From assembly GCF_002288825.1 (NCBI RefSeq), contig NZ_NSLI01000002.1, positions 682,001 to 746,000 on the forward strand: a stretch of DNA of 64,000 bases, given 5' to 3'. Shown here piece after piece: positions 20,075-28,194 of the stretch. The position numbers and the translations under genes were made by a program. Position 1 is the first letter of the stretch. Each line of letters opens with the position of its first letter. Source of the stretch: Sphingomonas lenta (GTDB lineage Bacteria > Pseudomonadota > Alphaproteobacteria > Sphingomonadales > Sphingomonadaceae). The notes beneath the pieces are model-generated. The model was not told the DNA's origin. It saw only the letters and a list, made by a program, of their open reading frames with translations, and did not search any database.

Positions 20075-21015
20075 CGACGCGCCGCGCCTTTCTCGCGGGC
20101 TCGGGCGCGACGCTCGCCGCGGCCGCGCTGGCGCAGCCGCTCGCCTACCGGCTCCTGCCCGAGCAGGTGGCCGACCGCGCCTGGGTGATCCGCGGCGCCG
20201 ACACCTATATCGCGCGCGACAACGGCGGCGCCGTCGCCAACATCGCGCTGTTCGCGACCGAGGCGGGCGCGGTGCTCGTCGACGCCGGCCCGTCGCTCCG
20301 CTACGGCCAGGCGCTGGCCAAGCTGGCGCGCGAGCTGACGGGGGAGCCGGTCGCGCGCGTCTACCTCACCCACCTTCACCCCGACCACACCTATGGCGAC
20401 GCGGCGTTCGCGCCCGGGACCATCGCCGCCACCCCCGCGCTCGCCGCCGAGCTCAAGCGCGAGGGGCCCGGCTTCTCCGACGGGATGTACCGCATCCTGG
20501 GCGACTGGATGCGCGGCACGGAGCTGCACATGCCGGGGCACGCGGTGACCGCCGAGCGGGAGACGCTGGGCGGCCGCAGCTTCCGCCTGCTCGCGCTGTC
20601 GGGCCACTCCGCGTCCGACCTCGCGGTGCTCGACGAGCGCACGGGCACGCTGGTCGCGGGCGACCTCGTCTTCCACGACCGCGCGCCGACCACGCCGCAC
20701 GCCGACCTCCCCAAGTGGCGCGCCGCGCTCGACACGCTCAAGGGGCTTAGTCACCGGCGCGTGGTGCCAGGCCACGGCCCGCTCGACCCGACGCCCGCGG
20801 CAGCGATCGACCAGACGCGCGACTGGCTCGACTGGCTGGAGGGCGCGCTGACGGCGGCGGTGCGCGACGGGCTGGACATGGTGGACGCAGGCCTCATGCC
20901 CATTCCCGACCGCTTCGCCCGCCTGAAGGTCGCCCGCTACGAGCTCCAGCGCTCAGTCGCGCATCTCTACCCCGCGCTCGAGGCGCGCGAGTGGCCGAGG
21001 GTGGACGGGCGCTAG
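20071..21015 (+). CDS. quinoprotein relay zinc metallohydrolase (MBL fold)
   Basis: 314-aa metallo-beta-lactamase-fold hydrolase matching the quinoprotein relay system zinc metallohydrolase (SoxH-related). Seen: Tat-like signal TTRRAFLAGSGATLAAAALA, zinc motif THLHPDHTYGD, further ligands in LSGHSASDLAV, VAGDLVFHDR and VPGHGPLD. The only reasonable start is a CTG at 20071 overlapping the SoxYZ stop (CTGA); no ATG, GTG or TTG lies in the preceding stretch of this frame, and the next GTG is past the signal peptide. Its TAG stop overlaps the TAG of the convergent TonB receptor 2. Confidence 0.83.
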   Translation: MTTRRAFLAGSGATLAAAALAQPLAYRLLPEQVADRAWVIRGADTYIARDNGGAVANIALFATEAGAVLVDAGPSLRYGQALAKLARELTGEPVARVYLTHLHPDHTYGDAAFAPGTIAATPALAAELKREGPGFSDGMYRILGDWMRGTELHMPGHAVTAERETLGGRSFRLLALSGHSASDLAVLDERTGTLVAGDLVFHDRAPTTPHADLPKWRAALDTLKGLSHRRVVPGHGPLDPTPAAAIDQTRDWLDWLEGALTAAVRDGLDMVDAGLMPIPDRFARLKVARYELQRSVAHLYPALEAREWPRVDGR

Positions 21016-23357
21016 AAGCGCGCCCTCGCCCCGACACGCACCGAACGCGGCGCGCCGGGCGCGAAGAAGGTGGAACTGCGCACGGGCGCGTCGCCGTCGC
21101 CGGGCGGTGCAGCAAACGGACGCTGCACGAAGCGGCCGTCCGCATCGAACGCCGCCGCGCCCAGCTGCGCGCCCGTCGCGTAGTCGCGGTCGAACAGGTT
21201 GTCGACGCGCGCGTGGAGCGACAGCCAGCTCGCCGGCCGCATCTCCGCGCCGAGCCCAACGACCGCGTAGCCGCCGCTCCGGCCCGGCCCCAGGTAGAAG
21301 ACGCCGTCGGGCCGGTGCGCGTTGTTCTCGTTCCCGCGCGCGAACGCGCCGGACGCGGCGTAAAGGTCGGCGGTTAGCGTGAGCGGCGGCGCGGGCGACC
21401 AAGCGAGGCTCGCCTTGAACTGGTGACGCGGGATGAGCGGGATGCGGTCGCCGCGCGCGACGTCAATGTTCCCCTCGAAGCCCGGCCCCTCGTCGTTCGC
21501 GCTATTGGCCGCGCCGTTCACCGTCTCCGGGCTGCGGAAGGTCGCGTCGAGCAGCGTGTAGTGCGCGGACGCGCTCCACGTCCGCCACTCGACGGCGAGG
21601 TCGAGCTCGACCCCCTGCCGACGCGTCCGGCCGAAGTTGCGGAAATAGCCGAAGCCCGACTGCGGCGCGGCGACGAACAGGATATCGTCGCGGTTTTCGG
21701 TGCGGAACGCGCCCGCGCGCGCCCGGACGCCGCCCGCGGCGTAGCCCAGCCCGACCTCCAGCGTGCGCGCGACGACCTGGTCGAGCGGCGGGTCGCCCGC
21801 CAGCGCGTTGGGCAGGCGGCACGGGCTCTCCGGATCGGCGCAGCCCAGCTCGATCGCGGAGGGGGCGCGGCTCGTCTGCGCCAAGCTCGCGTCGGCCGAC
21901 AGCGCGGCGGTCGGCGTCCAGCGGACCGACACGGCCGGGTTCAGCCGGTGGAAGTGGTGGTTGCCGTCGAGCGACCCCGGTCCGCCGCCCGGCTGGATCC
22001 GGTCGCGGTTGCGCACGACCGTGCGGTCGAACCGCGCCGCCAGATCGACCGTCAGCGCTCGCGAGAGCGTCGCGGAGTCGAGCAGATAGGCGCTCAGCAC
22101 GCGCGTGCGGCTCCTCAGGTCGACCAACGCCTCGTCGTTCTCCGCGTCCACGCCGTCGACCCCGCGGTCGGGCCGCAGGACGCCGAACTGCGACGACTGG
22201 CCGAACCGCGCCCGCCCGTCGACATAGCCCGCGCCCATCGTCACGCGGTGCCCGGGGAACGTCCCGTCCAGCGTCAGCTCGGCCGTGCCGCCCCATTCGC
22301 GCTGCCGCGTGCGCGAGCGGTTCAGCAGGCCGTCGCACGCCTCGTCGGCGTCCTCGCCCTCCGCGACCGCCTCCAGGCACGCCTCCTCCGTCGCGTCCTC
22401 GTCCTCGCCCAGCACCTCCTCGTTCAGGTCGCCGTTGAGCGTCCGCGTCGTGATCTGGCGACGGAACAGGCCCGTGGACAGCGTCGCGCCCTGACCGAGC
22501 CGGTGACGCCCGGTCAGGTTGAGGAGCAGCGCCCGGTTCCGCGTCTTGTCCGGATAGGTGTAGACGCTCTCCCGGTCGCGCCGGAGCAGCGTGAGCTCCT
22601 GGAGGCCGTTGCCCGTCAAGTCCGTCGCGGCGTAGGCGGCGGACAACGCGACATCGTGGCGGCCGTCCTCCCAGCCGATCTTACCGAACGCCTGCCCGGC
22701 TTCGGACGGCGAGCGGTCGCGCCAACCGTCCTCTCGGAACCCATCGCCGGACGCGAACCAGTGGACCTCGCCCACAGAGCCGCCGGCGCTCGCGCGACCG
22801 ATCATCCGGTCGAAGGATCCATAGGCGAGCTCCGCACCGAAGCCGGGGTCGGAGCGCCCGTCCTTGGTCCGGATCGAGAGCGCGCCGCCGAGCGAGTTCC
22901 GCCCGAAAAGAGGATTGGAGCCCGGCACCAGCGTCAGCGACCGGATTGCGGAGAGCGGGATCAGATCCCAGCTGACGACGTCGCCGAACGGCTGGTTCAC
23001 GCGCACGCCGTCCAGGTAGACGGACAGACCCTGCGGGGTGCCCAGCAAGGGCGAAGCGGTGAAGCCGCGATAGTTGACGTCGGGCTGGAGCGGGTTGCCC
23101 TGCACCTCGTTGACGAACACGCCGCCCACACCGCGCTTAAGATAGTCCGTCAGATCGATGGCCGGGGCGCGGGCAATCTGCTCGTCGGATACGGTCCGCG
23201 CGGGAAAGACGAGCGTATCCTCGCCTGGCTCGAACAGCGGCGTCGCGGTGACAACGACGTCCCCGCCCCCATCGCGCGGGTCCTCCACCTGCGCCTGCGC
23301 CGCCGACGACGCGATCAGCGCCGCCGCGCCGACACTGAGCCATCTCCCGTTCCTCAT
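21012..23357 (-). CDS. TonB-dependent receptor 2
   Basis: 781-aa outer-membrane TonB-dependent receptor. Seen: signal peptide ending AAQAQ, TonB box GDVVVTAT, plug (LTDYLKRGVGGVFVNEV; NYRGFTASPLLGTPQGLSVY; PLFGRNSLGGALSIRTKDG) and a barrel ending VRVGARARF. Acidic stretch EDEDATEEACLEAV with paired Cys in an extracellular loop is unusual and could bind a cation. A cluster motif copy sits about 35 bp upstream of its ATG. Receptors of this kind beside lanthanide-type quinoproteins are candidates for lanthanophore or PQQ import. Confidence 0.9.
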   Translation of the reverse strand: MRNGRWLSVGAAALIASSAAQAQVEDPRDGGGDVVVTATPLFEPGEDTLVFPARTVSDEQIARAPAIDLTDYLKRGVGGVFVNEVQGNPLQPDVNYRGFTASPLLGTPQGLSVYLDGVRVNQPFGDVVSWDLIPLSAIRSLTLVPGSNPLFGRNSLGGALSIRTKDGRSDPGFGAELAYGSFDRMIGRASAGGSVGEVHWFASGDGFREDGWRDRSPSEAGQAFGKIGWEDGRHDVALSAAYAATDLTGNGLQELTLLRRDRESVYTYPDKTRNRALLLNLTGRHRLGQGATLSTGLFRRQITTRTLNGDLNEEVLGEDEDATEEACLEAVAEGEDADEACDGLLNRSRTRQREWGGTAELTLDGTFPGHRVTMGAGYVDGRARFGQSSQFGVLRPDRGVDGVDAENDEALVDLRSRTRVLSAYLLDSATLSRALTVDLAARFDRTVVRNRDRIQPGGGPGSLDGNHHFHRLNPAVSVRWTPTAALSADASLAQTSRAPSAIELGCADPESPCRLPNALAGDPPLDQVVARTLEVGLGYAAGGVRARAGAFRTENRDDILFVAAPQSGFGYFRNFGRTRRQGVELDLAVEWRTWSASAHYTLLDATFRSPETVNGAANSANDEGPGFEGNIDVARGDRIPLIPRHQFKASLAWSPAPPLTLTADLYAASGAFARGNENNAHRPDGVFYLGPGRSGGYAVVGLGAEMRPASWLSLHARVDNLFDRDYATGAQLGAAAFDADGRFVQRPFAAPPGDGDAPVRSSTFFAPGAPRSVRVGARARF

Positions 23358-23391
23358 CGCGAAGACGCTAACCGGGCGGAACGGGCTTTGC

Positions 23392-23410
23392 GCATGATAC
23401 CTTGGTGGGG
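23392..23410 (-). promoter_or_regulatory. shared cluster motif, copy f
   Basis: The minus strand reads CCCCACCAAGGTATCATGC, about 35 bp upstream of the ATG of TonB receptor 2. The core CACCAAGGT matches the consensus; the right half is more diverged. Confidence 0.45.
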
Positions 23411-23417
23411 CTGGACT

Positions 23418-24107
23418 TCAGGGGATCACGCGCCCGGCAATGATCGCGCCGCCGTCGGCGCCCTTCGCCAGTACGGCCTGACGCAAGCCCGGCCGCACCA
23501 GCAGGAAAGTCGCCGCCGTGCCTATCTATCCGCCGAGCCTGCGGAGGGCGCACGCGGCGCTGCGGTCCGCGAGCGCGCGTCCGCCGTTCCGCCCAGCGTG
23601 CACGGGCGTGCGGATCGTGCGCGGATCATGTTCGACCAGCCACACCGCCACGTCGCGTGCGCTGCGCGCGTCCGCCCCGATCACGACGCCGCCCGCCCGC
23701 AGCGAGATCGCCGGCCCGGCTGCTTGCCTATCGGCGCTGTCGATCGCGCGCGCGAGCGCCGCGTCACCGCGGTACGGCGTTGCGAACCGGCCGTTCACGA
23801 CGAATTGCGGCGCGCCCGCCTCGCGCTGTCCGGTGCGCGCGTAAGCATATTGCCGCTTGGTCAATTCGGGCCGCGCAAGCGGGTCGCGCCAGCCGAACCG
23901 ATCTCAATAAATCACCGAGAAGCTGAGCGGCAGTCCGTACGCATCGCCAGCCTTTCCGGCGCCGCATCGGCCGGAGAGAGGCAGCGCAGCCTTGTGCGTG
24001 AACAGTTCGACGACAGTGGGATGTCCGCGGTCCGCAGCCGCGACCGGAGCGACACCTGCCGCCCGGCTGGTCAGCACGACGGCCAGAGCGAGGTGCAAAC
24101 TTCTCAT
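23418..24107 (-). pseudogene. DUF1223 (thioredoxin-like) pseudogene
   Basis: Broken gene for a secreted DUF1223 protein. One reading frame runs from the ATG at 24107 (signal peptide, then PTVVELFT) to a TGA at 23418-23420, but it is interrupted by TGA at 23904-23906 and TAG at 23526-23528. Both stand where the family has Trp: FSVIY-stop-DRFGWRDP and RRLGG-stop-IGTAATF. The expected Cys-x-x-Cys segment after ELFT is also scrambled by small indels; a PADAAPERLA remnant is readable in another frame. The C-terminal half is otherwise well preserved (QFVVNGRFATPYRGD). The loss therefore looks fairly recent. Confidence 0.8.
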
Positions 24108-24409
24108 CGAACCTGAGTGACTGAGAGATCACGGGCGGCCGATTAGACCCATCTCTGGACGTTCGAGCCATTGTCGCGGCTGCCTGGAACCGGACACTCG
24201 TTCAGCGTCAGGTCTGGGCGACTCTTGGCCGCTTACAGCCGGGCAAAGGAAGGTCGCGAAGGCTAGGTGAGTACATTGTAGGATTATAGCGGATGCGCCT
24301 CGCTGGTCCGTCTAGGCCGAAGCGCCCACGAGGCAGCGACTGTAACCACACTTGATCGCTTCGCTGGCGTTGGGCAGGGACGCTCATACGAGGGGGAGCC
24401 GGTTTATAT
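24108..24409. other. intergenic region at island border
   Basis: No gene recognised. It contains one copy of a dispersed ~19-bp motif (24186-24204) and is more AT-rich towards the right. It separates the PQQ cluster from the accessory island. Confidence 0.5.
24186..24204 (+). repeat. dispersed intergenic motif, copy 2
   Basis: GGAACCGGACACTCGTTCA, differing from copy 1 at two positions, just upstream of the accessory island. Confidence 0.45.
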
Positions 24410-24928
24410 ATGTCGAAGACCGCCGCTGCGTTTGATCGCTTTCGTAATCAGTACCCAGCTAAGCCGTGCAACATGGATCGTGTCGCCAATGCCGGCGAAC
24501 TCGTTCAGCTCGGCGAGTTAGACGGATTGCAGCTCTGGAAGGACGGACTGGGGGCGATCAAGGGTGAGCTTCCGATAATCGATCCTAAACCATCGGCTTC
24601 CCATCTGTGGGTAGTGCGAACCGACGATGTGGTTCATGCAAGCGAGAATACCCCGTTCGGAGCGAGTCTCGAAAGCAAGGTGATTAAACACAGCAACCTG
24701 ACCGGCGGCGCGAATGCGCATTGTGGAGGCGAGCTGCTGTTCCTTTGCGATAACGTTATCGCCCTGACCGGCTCGTCCGGGCGTTATGGGCCAAACTCGG
24801 CTGCAGAGATGACAGCTGTCGCCCGCGCGTTCCGCGCCTCTGGTTACGGCGTGTGGTCGTACGGCTTCAGCGAAGAGACGATGACTGCTTATAGGTTCGG
24901 AGACAAAGATCCGGAGTGGGTGGGTTGA
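24410..24928 (+). CDS. uncharacterised protein, possible toxin-like partner
   Basis: 172-aa soluble protein I do not recognise with confidence. Seen: no signal or membrane segment; a central block (IKHSNLTGGANAHCGGELLF, then LTGSSGRYGPN) loosely like a module I associate with C-termini of some polymorphic toxins, where H-S-x-L-x-G-G and S-G-x-Y-x-P recur. The downstream XRE/ImmA gene starts inside its stop codon (TTGA) or 13 nt earlier, so the two are co-translated. Composition is less GC-rich than the flanking core genes, suggesting transfer. A toxin or effector controlled by the metallopeptidase is an inference. Confidence 0.6.
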   Translation: MSKTAAAFDRFRNQYPAKPCNMDRVANAGELVQLGELDGLQLWKDGLGAIKGELPIIDPKPSASHLWVVRTDDVVHASENTPFGASLESKVIKHSNLTGGANAHCGGELLFLCDNVIALTGSSGRYGPNSAAEMTAVARAFRASGYGVWSYGFSEETMTAYRFGDKDPEWVG

Positions 24929-26355
24929 ACGATATAGTGGATCCGAGCGAATTGGATCGCGTCTTTGGAGCATCCTCGTCGGGGGCTACTCCTTTGGCGC
25001 GCGCGCTTTCCTCGGACAGGCTCTATGTTCGAGGGCAGGCTCAGGTTGCGGAAGATAGACCAGAGGCAACTGGGCTACGAATGAATGCCACTCAGGTGCT
25101 GCGGAGCTTCGGCTACGAAGCACTGCGTGCAATCGCCGAGGATGGAGCGTTCCAAATTACATCTGCACGAGAGGAACCCGCTCGTACGCTTCTGGCACGT
25201 CGGGAGCAGCTTGGACTCGATCATCGTCAAGTGGCCCGTGCGGCCGATCTCACGCCAGCCAAGGTAGCAAAGGCCGAAACGCCCGGGCAGGTCACGCCAA
25301 TACGTGAACTGCAGCGATTGGGTCAGACACTTGCGTTGGACGAGCAAGTTCTAGGCTTCATTCCGGGTGCCGGCGGTGACGAGGAACTGGGAGTGCGTCT
25401 TCGCACACTGTCGCGCAATCGAGAGGATGCGCCGGTTCTATCGGTTAATCTTGTCTTGCAACTTGCCGAAGCCGCGTGGGTAATTGCACGCGAGCGTGAA
25501 TTGGCTGAGCTGCTGGGCGATGTTCCCGAGGTTTATCTTGGTGAGGAGTGGGACGATGACTATTATGCCCCAGTATTCGAGAAGGGTTACAGACTAGCAG
25601 AGCGAACGAGATCAGAGCTAGGTTTGCCGGAGCATGAGCCAGTTCGAAGTCTTCGTGAAATTCTCCGTCGACTCGACATCCCTCTTATACAGGTTGAGAT
25701 GGGTGCAACCTTCGCGGGTGCAACGGTTTCGAACGGCGCTTCGCGTGGTGTCATTGTAAATACCCAGGGTGCTAATCAGAATGTCTGGGTGCGTCGCATG
25801 ACAGCAGCCCATGAGCTTGGGCATATTCTTTGGGATCCGCCGTCGCGCCTTGGCCGGGTCCGGGTAGATACCTTCGACGAAATACAGCAATTATCGGGCG
25901 ATCAGGTTGAGACGCGAGCCAATGCTTTCGCAATTGCGTTCCTTGCTCCCCCACGTGCGGTCGAGCGGCTCTATGATGAGCTAAGCGATTACGCGACAAT
26001 GATTGCAGTACTGATGGACCGGTTTGGCCTGAGCTTCACCGCAGCGCGACTTCACCTGGCAAACGTGATCAAGAACCGACGCGGCGTTGTTCTGAACCTT
26101 CAGAATGTGAAGGGCGGGAAGATGCCGAGGCCGTCGGAGGATTGGCAGATTCGTGAAGACTGGACTAATGACTTTTATCCTGTCGCGACTGTTCCGATAA
26201 CTCGGCGAGGAACGTTTGGCGCTCGTGTTGCAAGGGCGGTGCGCGAGAGGCTATTGACGCTCGACATCGCTGCCGAGTGGCTGCGTTCAAGGCCCGATGA
26301 CATTTCTGGTAAGATCGAGGAACTTGTCAGTTTAGAAAGACAGTCTGCGACTTGA
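24925..26355 (+). CDS. XRE-domain ImmA/IrrE metallopeptidase
   Basis: About 476 aa. Seen: an N-terminal helical region with a helix-turn-helix (LLARREQLGLDHRQVARAAD, then LTPAKVAKAET), a middle region, and an ImmA/IrrE (COG2856) zinc peptidase with H296-E297-L-G-H300 in TAAHELGHILW and a downstream RANAFAIAFLAP helix. Such proteins cleave repressors or act as antitoxin-like regulators. The TTG at 24925 is preferred: it overlaps the upstream TGA and has GGAG 8 nt before it; GTG at 24916 is the alternative. It likely regulates or is activated with the 172-aa partner. AT-richer codon use points to transfer. Confidence 0.85.
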   Translation: MNDIVDPSELDRVFGASSSGATPLARALSSDRLYVRGQAQVAEDRPEATGLRMNATQVLRSFGYEALRAIAEDGAFQITSAREEPARTLLARREQLGLDHRQVARAADLTPAKVAKAETPGQVTPIRELQRLGQTLALDEQVLGFIPGAGGDEELGVRLRTLSRNREDAPVLSVNLVLQLAEAAWVIARERELAELLGDVPEVYLGEEWDDDYYAPVFEKGYRLAERTRSELGLPEHEPVRSLREILRRLDIPLIQVEMGATFAGATVSNGASRGVIVNTQGANQNVWVRRMTAAHELGHILWDPPSRLGRVRVDTFDEIQQLSGDQVETRANAFAIAFLAPPRAVERLYDELSDYATMIAVLMDRFGLSFTAARLHLANVIKNRRGVVLNLQNVKGGKMPRPSEDWQIREDWTNDFYPVATVPITRRGTFGARVARAVRERLLTLDIAAEWLRSRPDDISGKIEELVSLERQSAT

Positions 26356-26498
26356 GCCAAGATCGACCCGCCACCTTCAATTCTATAAGCGATGAAGATA
26401 CTTCAAGCATTAGTGTTCGGTGTTGGAAAGATGTATTAGATCGTGGTATAGCGAGGCATATCGCGCTCAAGAGCATTTCTTTCCTCTCACCAGCAACT
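26352..26498 (+). CDS. small ORF after ImmA gene, possibly frameshifted
   Basis: Short frame starting with TTG inside the ImmA stop (TTGA), 48 residues (SQDRPATFNSISDEDTSSIS then CWKDVLDRGIARHIALKSI). A further protein-like stretch (DPESVTEIAILLIKLRPFVQ, then IGRLSADWPL) continues in a shifted frame up to about 26590. This could be a third operon gene disrupted by a single-base change, or chance. No family is recognised. Confidence 0.3.
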
Positions 26499-26612
26499 TG
26501 ACCCAGAATCGGTCACTGAGATTGCCATTCTGCTCATCAAGCTTCGGCCGTTCGTCCAAATTGGTCGTCTCAGCGCCGATTGGCCGCTTCACAAGGACGC
26601 CCTTCGCCCGCC

Positions 26613-27566
26613 TCACAAACGGCCTAGAAGCCTCGCCTTCGTTGTCTCATCGCAAAACGCCGCCGCGATAGCGGCGCGGGTGATCCTCGCCTCGATATTC
26701 GGGTCGCTAATCGCGCGCTTCGCCAACTCGTATTCTCTCGCAGGCGTAGTTGAAAAGAACCCGGGATCATCAGTCCCGAGCGTTAATACGCAGCCCGCCT
26801 CCGCCAGTGCCGCAATTGGATGCTCGCCGATGTCTGAGCAGACGCCGAGCGCGATATTGCTTGTAAGGCAAACTTCCAGCGGGACGCCGAGCCGGGCCAA
26901 GGCAGCCATCACCGCTTGAGACTCGGCCGCGCGCACGCCATGACCTACGCGGTCAAGGCCGAGCGCCTCAATTGCAGGAAGGATTGTCTCTGGCCCGAGG
27001 TGCTCGCCAGCGTGGGCGGTCGCCTTGAGACCTTCCGAGCGCGCGATGGCGAACGCCGGGCGGAAGTCCGCCGCATCATGCATCCGTTCGTTGCCGGTCA
27101 ATCCGAATCCAACCAATCGTGGCGACCGGCACGCGATGGCAATCTGCGCCGAGTCGATCGCCGCATCGGGCCCAAGCTGTCGGACGGCGGTCGCGATCAC
27201 GCAGCATTCAATGCCGGTCAGCTCGCGTGCCCGGTCAGCGGCGCGATCGACCGCTGCCAGCTGGTCGGCGAAGGAGATGCCGACACGCCGTTCGTGCGGC
27301 GGCGAGAGCATAAATTCGACATAGGCCGTGCCGGCGCATCCGACGCGGACGAGGTGCTCATACGTGACCTCCTCAATATCGCGAGCGGTGCGGATTGCGG
27401 CCGCTACCTCGTCGTAGACTCGCAGAAAGGAGGGAAAATCGTGCCAGCCGTAGCCTGGCGCGCGAAGCGTCCCCTCGCGTATCGCCACGCCGTTCCGCCG
27501 CGCCAAGCGATTAACGGTGGCCGGGGCGATGGTGCCGCGAAGATGGACGTGAAGATCGACGTACAT
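26613..27566 (-). CDS. komA: adenosine deaminase-like protein (KomA-like)
   Basis: 317-aa amidohydrolase of the adenosine deaminase family. Seen: zinc motif H6-V-H8 at the extreme N-terminus (DLHVHLRGT), the HAGEHLGPE block, RVGHGVRA, CLTSNIALGV and the GTDDPGFFSTTP block with metal-binding and catalytic acids. It is divergent from a HAM1-like NTPase gene that overlaps a SIR2 gene, with only 67 bp between. Known: in the Kongming antiphage system KomA deaminates dAMP as the first step of dITP signalling. Here that role is inferred from the neighbours; alone it could be an ordinary purine deaminase. Confidence 0.85.
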   Translation of the reverse strand: MYVDLHVHLRGTIAPATVNRLARRNGVAIREGTLRAPGYGWHDFPSFLRVYDEVAAAIRTARDIEEVTYEHLVRVGCAGTAYVEFMLSPPHERRVGISFADQLAAVDRAADRARELTGIECCVIATAVRQLGPDAAIDSAQIAIACRSPRLVGFGLTGNERMHDAADFRPAFAIARSEGLKATAHAGEHLGPETILPAIEALGLDRVGHGVRAAESQAVMAALARLGVPLEVCLTSNIALGVCSDIGEHPIAALAEAGCVLTLGTDDPGFFSTTPAREYELAKRAISDPNIEARITRAAIAAAFCDETTKARLLGRL

Positions 27567-27633
27567 GGGCGAGGCGACTAGGGTAGGTCGTCCTTAATTG
27601 TAACCGGCGCCAAGCGCTGCGCGAAAGCCGATT

Positions 27634-28194
27634 ATGACGCCGATCCGATTCCTTTCCAGGAACGAGCACAAGACGGCCGAGGCCGCCCGAATACTTGCTG
27701 GCGCGGACGTGAAGGTCGTCCCTATACACTTCCCTCTAACCGAGCTCCAGACAGACGACGTGGCCGCGCTCGTACGGGACAAGACGCTCAAGGCATTCTA
27801 CAAGGTGGGTCGCCCGCTGTTCGTTGAGCAAACCGGTCTTTTCCTCGACCGGCTTGAGGGCCTGCCTGGTGGCCTAACCCAGGTCTTCTGGGACGCGCTC
27901 GGCCCCGATCGAGTCAGCTCGCTGTTCGGCCAGGGCGAGGGCACGGGCGTGATCGCACGCACCCGGATCGGCTTTTGTGACGGACGCACGATACATCAGT
28001 TTGAGGGCGAAATCCGTGGGCGGATTGCCGCCGAACCCCGAGGCGACCGAGCCTTCCAGTGGGATTGCGTCTTTATTCCGGACGGCTTCGAACAAACCTT
28101 TTCAGAAATGGGTGAGAATAAGGATGAGATCTCGATGCGCAGACGCGCCCTCGACGCCTTCGTGCAATTCCTGAAGGGGGGCACACGTGCTTGA
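27634..28194 (+). CDS. komB: HAM1/RdgB-like NTPase (KomB-like)
   Basis: 186-aa protein of the non-canonical purine NTP pyrophosphatase (HAM1/RdgB) fold. Seen: N-terminal FLSRNEHKTAEAARIL (substrate-binding S/T-x-N-x-x-K-x-x-E), VEQTGLFLDRLEGLPGG (a changed form of the DSGL catalytic segment, with Gln-Thr instead of Asp-Ser), and C-terminal FSEMGENKDEISMRRRAL. The loss of the usual Asp suggests a nucleotide sensor rather than a hydrolase, as proposed for KomB, which binds dITP. Overlaps the SIR2 gene by 8 nt. Confidence 0.88.
   Translation: MTPIRFLSRNEHKTAEAARILAGADVKVVPIHFPLTELQTDDVAALVRDKTLKAFYKVGRPLFVEQTGLFLDRLEGLPGGLTQVFWDALGPDRVSSLFGQGEGTGVIARTRIGFCDGRTIHQFEGEIRGRIAAEPRGDRAFQWDCVFIPDGFEQTFSEMGENKDEISMRRRALDAFVQFLKGGTRA

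Noticed and set aside
21423..24116. 897-aa open frame on the plus strand
   Set aside because: It lies antisense to TonB receptor 2, is extremely Arg/Ala-rich and shows no domain; a GC-rich shadow frame.
26613..27566. Adenosine deaminase of a RADAR system
   Set aside because: RADAR pairs a large deaminase with an RdrA ATPase. Here the protein is small and the neighbours are HAM1 and SIR2, which fits Kongming better.
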